A DNA stretch of 64,000 nucleotides from Dipetalonema caudispina (lineage: Eukaryota > Nematoda > Chromadorea > Rhabditida > Onchocercidae): contig JABVXV010000046.1 in NCBI GenBank assembly GCA_013365325.1, forward strand, positions 124,001 to 188,000. Direction: 5' to 3'. The stretch's first letter is position 1, and each line of letters starts with the position of its first letter. The position numbers were made by a program, and so were the translations under genes. The notes beneath the pieces were generated by a model. That model was not told the DNA's origin. It searched no databases and worked only from the letters and a program-made list of their open reading frames with translations. This document shows positions 57,579 through 64,000 of this stretch, piece by piece.

Positions 57579-58358
57579 ATATGTTCTTGAAACAAATCTT
57601 CGAATTTCTCCATTACGATTTACTGATGACATCTAATCAACCTAGGTGTGCTGTGAAGGATGAATCTCATTTTGTACTTTGTAGCGTACGTGTACGTTAA
57701 GATTTCCCCTTTTTTTACATTTAATATGGCACTACCAGTAAAATAGCGCAACTAAATCAGTAAGGCAATCGGGTAAGAAACTATTATCATTATCATATTC
57801 AGAAGATACAATAAACGTGATATGCATTATACAAAGAGCCGGATGAATTTGCGATTTCAGTCGAATATCACTAACATTCAAAGTTATAAGTCTGGCCTAG
57901 TAACTGCATGAAGTATATGGCTTTGATGAAAATTTTGTATTAAAAAAGATTCACTGCTTTGAAATTTATTCATTCATATAGCAGCAGGGATAGCTTTTTA
58001 AATGATAATAAGATTTTATGTTCAACACGATAAAAGCTAAGAAGATTTGAAGATTTATAGAAAAACCATTAATACATTATTAGTTCTCCTTTTACTTCGT
58101 GCTTTATATTATTCGAGTAGGTAGTCAGCTTAATAAGCCGATTTATTTCAGCATACTTTTATGAACAAATGAGAAGGAAACAACCTACCAAAGGTCAAGT
58201 TTAAGCAAACAGTTCGATCAGTACAACAACAACCCAAAAAGTCATCTATCCATTTTAGGCCGTATAGAAAGGATAAATTAAAAAGATATGGAAGAGAGTG
58301 ACTGAAAATTACTACCATCCATCATAAAAAATTACAGTTCATTTATCTAAATGGTACA

Positions 58359-58378
58359 ATGTCCGCCCGGGCGGACAT
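58359..58378. other. 20-bp perfect GC-rich palindrome
   Basis: The ten bases ATGTCCGCCC are followed at once by their exact reverse complement. It stands out in DNA this AT-rich. It lies at the edge of a GC-elevated island 8.3 kb upstream of daf-16a. Confidence 0.8.
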
Positions 58379-59847
58379 CCCTGCGACACACAGATCGAAG
58401 ATGCTTCAGCTGGAATAATTCTGAAAAGATCCACGCGACCGCATTCGTACCCACAGATGCTAGGTTCATTGCATTTATCCGCTCCCCCTTCATTCCCAAG
58501 CAATTTAGATAATTCAGCTGCAACAGGCGAGACGAGAAATACATCACTACAACTTTTAAATAATCTTTATCCCTGATACTAATCAGCCAAAACATGAAAG
58601 AAGAGGCCTAGCTGTCTCAGAACAGCAAAATCCATCCTTCCCAGGAGGTGCAATTCATCATTGAAAACCACCACTTATTGCATGAGCCTTCTTCCTGTTC
58701 CTCTACTTTTAGTCCTTACTGATAAATTCACAAAATAGGACTTTATCCTACCTCCCGTCCTTCTCTTCTCTCCAATTAACTACCTTTTCCTGCTTCTGCT
58801 CTTTCCTTTTGTTTATTAAAGCCAAAGTTTGCTATACTACTTGCTTTTAATTTTAAAACAAATATCGCACATCCGAAGAAGCTCATTATCTTAATACCTT
58901 AATATATAGCAGTTAGGGTAAAGTACAATATAAACATTTCTGAACAATCCGCATCTTTTAGCAGCTGCTACATAAAACTCAACATAAACTTAAAGCTTTT
59001 CCTAGCTGCTAGTATTTTTTTTAAAACAAAAGAAAGATGAAAACTGAAAATCTCTAAAGCTGAAACTTGCATGAGGAATAATTTTTAGCTTGATAATACA
59101 GCCCAATTCTTTTATTTTTTATCGGTGCTCTGTAAAGGAAAACTCAACTGGAGTTGAAACTTCGAACAAAATCTCCGAAACCTTTTTATTATTCGTAAAA
59201 ATTGTGTCTAATCATCATTTCTCTTTGTCCCCTTTTACATTTACATTTTCCCATAGATTATTTCCAAAAATTCCATGTAAATACAATGGAAACTTTTTTA
59301 TGATAGAAAATTTTTCCAACAATATGTAACTGCACGACAAAATTCCGTCCTATTCGTCAAACAACAGACAATAACAAATTTAATTTCCGAATATGCCATA
59401 TTTACAGTGATTTTAAACATATTTGGCTGAACTATGATGTAATTATAATATTTGTGCTTGAAATTTTCAATTACGAACCCAAATTTCTTATGAAAACCTT
59501 CGGATTCTTAGGACATTCTACAGTTTTAATGTATGCGGAAGTGCAAAAGTACTGTTACCAGTTCTAATATGTACTGCGAGTTTTGCTTTTTATGGAAGTC
59601 TTTGTCATCAAAATGAGGGACAAGGGATGTAATTTTATTTTCTATTTCATTCCAGTCTTGCCATATACTCTCTTTGCTTACTCTATGTTTCTGAGCTCAA
59701 AAACCGAATTTCCACATCTTCAAAGCAATTTTAAGGCGAAGAAGAACGATGAATGCTAGAATGATGCTGAAACCAAAAACAAAACAGTAGAAGAATGCCA
59801 AAGATTGAAATCTACTAAGATAATCTGATAAAGAGTGTATTTTGCAT

Positions 59848-59874
59848 ACATATATATATACGTATATATATATA
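59848..59874. repeat. AT dinucleotide repeat with central ACGT
   Basis: TA repeats on both sides of ACGT make the tract nearly self-complementary. Confidence 0.85.
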
Positions 59875-61168
59875 ACTTGCAAAAGATAAGAATTGAGAAT
59901 GCTGGAAGCTTAAACCAAACGATAATTTGTTATGTCAATTATTCAAAACATAAATTTCATAATCCACACATAAATAAAGATAAAATTGACGGTGCTTCTA
60001 CAAAGGTTGTTATCAGCGCAGCCAAGCAACCAATCGTTCAAGACTTCAGCGCCCTTATCAGCTCTCTTCTCGTCGCCCGCAACCGCCAAACACCGTTATT
60101 GTTCATATTTTCGATATACAAATATGTAAGCATTTATATACAGCGATGTAGGCCCATGCTATATATACATAAACTATGGAGTATTTTTGCAAGCTGTAGT
60201 TACATTGCATAATAGTTGAGTAGTTTCTTTCTAATGCCCTGACCCCAATATGTAGTAAGGTCAACAGTGTGGAAATGAAACAACAAATCTTTTGCTTGCT
60301 TTGCACCGACAAACAATTTCTTTGTTCAACTTAAGCGCGGCTGCAGATGTATCTTTTGAAAAGAGCTCATCGTGGCGATCTTTAAACCAATCCAGTTAGT
60401 CTCCTCTAGCTGGTCACTATTGCTGTTTCAATTGTTCAGAGTTATCCAGGCAGCAGGCGGCAAAGTCTTTTAGTAAAGCATGAAGTTCCTAAAAATTTAT
60501 CGAACAATGCCTTAATACTATCTATCGTTTGTACCATCACAAAGGCCATATGATTTATAAAATAGAAACTGAAAAGTAAATGTTAATTATAATATGACAT
60601 CCAATTTATGAAAATGATATTGAAGATTCTTGCAGTGTTTGAAAGAGATGAATCAGTCATCGACCGGAAACGAAGAAGGAAAAAAAATGTTAATGTAACG
60701 ATAAGGGTGAATAATGTGATACATAGCATAACACCGCTTCAATTATATTCTTGTTTTATGGATCGAGTAAGCGGACCTACTGGACATTTTCATTAACCGG
60801 TCAACAAATAAAGTGAATATTTAGGATATACATTTCAACTGACATAATAATAATAATATCAAGTGGTATGAGATTAAAATTCAAGGATTTTGTTGCTGAT
60901 GAATGGATGCAGAAGGTAATGTGGCAGCTTCACAAAGCAGCCTCTCGAGATGTGAAGGGAAAAGAGGGAGTTGCTTTTCCTTGCAATTCATCTAAGAAAT
61001 CAAGAAACGGATAGGAAAGTACAGCTAAAATCTGCGAATGCCACGGAATAGCTAACGAGCGGAAATGATCGCTTACTACCCGCTCTAAAAGCAATGCTTA
61101 CTCGAACGGAGAAGGAGACACTCCGGTTACCACATGAGGCATTGCTCCATCCCATTCCACTATCACTG

Positions 61169-61219
61169 CCATCATCATCATCATCAATTATCATCATTAT
61201 CATTTTATCATCATCGTCA
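61169..61219. repeat. TCA/ATC trinucleotide repeat
   Basis: About fifty bases of CAT, TCA and TTATCAT units. Open frames here read as His or Ser runs and are not real genes. Confidence 0.85.
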
Positions 61220-61461
61220 ATACCTTCCCACCTCTCCTCCATTCCACTTTCCCTCTATCTCCTTCCATTATCACGGCAATACCATTACCCCTGCTTTACT
61301 GATCACCGTCTGCCTCTCAATGGATCTATTATTAGGAGTGGGAAGGAGGGAGTGTCGATCCAACTACTACTCCTGCTGTTGTAGAAAATTGCTGTCGCAT
61401 GTTTGAGCAGTTGTCTATCTGTCAGCAATACGAAGGGACCACCACAATGGCTGCCCTGTTG

Positions 61462-61498
61462 TCCTACCCTACCCTATCCTACCCTACCATACCCTATC
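61462..61498. repeat. CTACC pentanucleotide repeat
   Basis: About seven imperfect TACCC/TATCC units. Confidence 0.8.
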
Positions 61499-61599
61499 TT
61501 ATTCTGCCCCATTTGCCCTCTCTTTAGTTGCTCTCGCTCATACGCATAAAAATCATTAGGCCGAGAATGAAAATTTAGCATTGAAGAAAATATATATTT

Positions 61600-61649
61600 A
61601 TGTGTGTATGTGTGTGTGTGTGTGTCTGTGTGTGTGTGTCTGTGTGTGT

Positions 61650-61682
<33 letters not shown>
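61600..61682. repeat. TG microsatellite with TCTG interruptions
   Basis: About eighty bases of TG repeats broken by three TCTG units. Confidence 0.9.
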
Positions 61683-61686
<4 letters not shown>

Positions 61687-63008
61687 CTATTTCACCCGCT
61701 CTTTATATTCAATAGTATGCGAAAGAAACTGCTCGATGACGAAAAATGAAATGATTTGCAGAGTTGTCTGACAGACAACTTGCAATAACATTATGGAAGA
61801 GGGATGGAAGAGGGTACCAATTGGCTGGTGCTATGGTGGACTAACGGATGCGAAGAGGAGACCGGTTGGACCCGATGATCCTCTTCCTCTTTCCTATGAG
61901 TGTTAAATAAACCGGTTGAAAAGAGCGAAGTAACGGATGATGCTAAGTAGAGCTTGCTTGCCTCAATGATCGCTGACAACGTAGGCCACTATATATTATA
62001 TAACATATACTAAGTAACTGGATGACTTCTTCAAGATAAACTCTTTCCCATACTTCGACCTGTTGCACAGTGTTTCACGTAAATTTATGACGAAGTTAGT
62101 ACACGCATGCGTTCCACTTCAAATGCAAGCATACGAAAGAGCAGGCGCATGTTCACGTTAGCTTACTCAGTCATATACTTTAGTCACCAAGTAATGCGTT
62201 CAATGTACTTGGAGATTCTCACAAGTAATTTCGGATATTCCCTGTTGCACAGATTGCAATCATCCTTATTGGTACTACTGATCGATTTTTGTTTTTAAGT
62301 GTTTAAAATATAGGAGTTTGAAGGTGAAGTTTGAAAAAGTGAACACTTTCTCATCCATGAGAGCATTCCTTTATTGCAACGTATCATTATTCTGTGGATC
62401 AATTTATGCAACACATCTGTTCGTTTACATTTGGTGACGGAGTTGCTACGCTGTAAATCAAAAAAGACTTGGCCAATGATATCTGTCCTTTTATCTTCTA
62501 AGTGATATATTTTTTTGTTTAACGGAAGCATAAAACCTCGAGACTTCATTAACTTTTGAAATTTTTAAGACTCCCTTAAAAAAATGGCCACTTACTAAAA
62601 TTCTTGCAAGCAAAACTTGGGAGAAAGACACATAATGTTCGTCATTCCTATTATCGTATTTTAAATAAAATGAAGCGTAGACTTCATGTAAGGAAGGCAA
62701 TATAGATGGGTGATGAGTAGAATTCAAACTTATTAAATTTAATCAAGTTAATTGACGCACTTCTCTGCATCCTCTAAAGGAGTTAATGATAAGACGTATT
62801 GAAAAAATGGCCAACTAAAATTCTAATTAAATAGATGCAGCTTATCCTTAGTGTAGAAACTTTTTATAGTAGATCAGTGATCAAAAGATGTATAAATTGT
62901 AATTGTTATTTCTTATCCGTTTCTCAACTTCTTTATATTCGTGCTTGAAGAGATCGAAAAGTGAGTTGTAATTCCTTCTTTTGTTTATGAGAATAAGCTG
63001 ATTTTTAG

Positions 63009-63403
63009 GACGGCCGTGATGAGATCAGTGGATTCTTCCATATCATCAGAATAATAATAAGTTATTAAGCTCATTGAATAGTTACTAGCGTCATACTTTT
63101 TGATCTTTCTGCTTAGGATTTTCTTGAAAATGAAAAAATGGTCGACGCACGATTTTGTTCTCTTTTTTGGACAAATTGCCTAAAAGTCGGACTAATGCAC
63201 AAAGCAGAAATTCCCAGACTTTGCCAAAATGGAATGGTGTAAGCATATTAAAGTGAAAATTTTATTCAGTGCAGCTTGTGATTGTGCAGAAAGAGCAAAT
63301 AGGAGCACTTCGGAAGGAACCATTCTGCTTTTTTTATCGTGATTTCAAAAAATTGATAAAAGACAATACCGGAAACATCAAAACAGTTTTACGGAAAAAT
63401 TAG
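63009..63403 (+). CDS. Candidate small multi-exon gene, family unknown
   Basis: Three segments can be joined in phase: 63009-63027 (after TTTTTAG; ATG at 63019), 63117-63236 (after CTGCTTAG; 40 codons) and 63290-63403 (after ATTGTGCAG; 37 codons and TAG). The product would be 80 residues, including ENEKMVDARFCSLFWTNCLK, KAEIPRLCQNGM and EPFCFFYRDFKKLI, with four cysteines. The introns would be 89 and 53 bases, and the first donor (TCA|gtggat) is weak. I recognise no family; there is no signal peptide in this model. Both longer segments staying open in joinable phase is suggestive but could be chance in AT-rich DNA. Confidence 0.25.
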
Positions 63404-63833
63404 AACAAGCTGCACTAGGATTTCCCACATTTTCGAAAACCACACAATTCTATTTTTCAAACATATGATAGAAGAGCAGTTTATTTCTAAGGAAAATTTT
63501 GGGCATGATTCTTCTCTTCCTGATTCAAAGAATTTATACTATCCTTGTTATTCGCTATCATTAAGTGCTTTTATAATAATTTAGGGAATATCAAAGTCAT
63601 CGCAACTTCTAAAATTATGATTCAGTTCCATTTCTAACCGTTTTATATATCATTACTTAAATGGCACATGGCAAAGACACTAACCAACTTCACTTTATTG
63701 ATGGAAAAAGATTTATGCCGAAGAATTTAAAATCGTATCATGCAAACCTTGCTTTGATTTGGGCCATATCTAATGTCAGATCAATTTCTCAATCGCAGTA
63801 AAAAGGCAAACTTTTTATTGTTTTATCTTCCAG

Positions 63834-63936
63834 CAGCTTGCTTAACGAAACAATGTCAGCTAGGAAGAATAAGTAGTCAAAACTGCTGTTATTGTAAAGA
63901 CCAAGAAGTTAGACAATATCGTGGCAGATATAAATG
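63834..63936 (+). CDS. Candidate cysteine-rich exon near the right edge
   Basis: Bounded by TTATCTTCCAG and by AAATG|gttaat. One of three frames is open across it, reading ACLTKQCQLGRISS, then QNCCYCKDQEVRQYRGRYKW, with five cysteines. It would need a phase-1 upstream exon, which I could not identify, and a continuation beyond or near the window edge. The family is not recognised. Confidence 0.2.
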
Positions 63937-64000
63937 GTTAATAATCATTCAATGCATTAAAGAAAAAGAGTGAAGAGAGATGAAGAAATTTAAGAAAAAT

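Larger units (their letters stand above)
50061..63000. other. DNA upstream of daf-16a, no recognised gene
   Basis: AT-rich DNA with many simple repeats. It probably contains the distal promoter and untranslated first exons of daf-16a. Isolated strong minus-strand donors lie at 51,323 and 51,849. GC-elevated islands lie near 57,300-57,510, 58,360-58,510, 60,000-60,100 and 61,000-61,500. A small AT-rich hairpin with 11-bp arms lies at 50,774-50,800. None of the open frames here carries a motif I recognise. Confidence 0.55.

Noticed and set aside
61134..61406. Open frames with His and Ser runs
   Set aside because: They are products of the TCA trinucleotide repeat.

Overview
This is a piece of nematode nuclear genome, most likely a filarial or related spirurid (clade III) worm. 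It is strongly AT-rich. The three genes I recognise have introns with TTTCAG or TTTTAG-type acceptors, many simple-sequence repeats between them, and protein sequences that follow the Caenorhabditis elegans orthologues closely, including nematode-specific isoform structure. The species assignment is inference from gene content and composition.

Layout. Positions 1 to about 14,080 are AT-rich DNA in which I find no convincing gene. A plus-strand gene of seven coding exons (14,098-21,809) encodes an HMBOX1-type atypical homeodomain transcription factor (C. elegans hmbx-1). After a 6.3 kb convergent intergenic stretch, a minus-strand gene of fifteen coding exons (32,266 down to 28,095) encodes a complete AMP-activated protein kinase catalytic subunit (aak-2, 557 residues). 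About 4.7 kb upstream of it on the same strand lies the large FOXO gene daf-16 (50,036 down to 36,987). Positions 50,060 to about 63,000 are upstream DNA with microsatellites, a few GC-elevated islands and isolated good splice donors. A weak candidate for a small plus-strand gene sits near the right edge (63,009-63,403, possibly also 63,834-63,936).

The FOXO locus is the centrepiece. Two isoforms can be assembled. Isoform a (620 residues) starts in a distal exon. Isoform b (743 residues) starts in one large exon inside an intron of isoform a. Each brings its own version of the N-terminal half of the forkhead domain and its own N-terminal AKT site, and both join in phase to the same exon carrying recognition helix 3. 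The same gene carries, in a shared intron, a nearly perfect 31-bp stem with a 7-nt loop that looks like a microRNA precursor or a fold-back element.

AMPK and FOXO act in one energy-stress and longevity pathway (AMPK phosphorylates DAF-16/FOXO in C. elegans), and here their genes are direct neighbours on one strand. Whether that is functional or a chance of chromosome history cannot be told from this window. All gene models were assembled by eye from reading frame, splice signals and remembered family motifs; no alignment or expression data were available.
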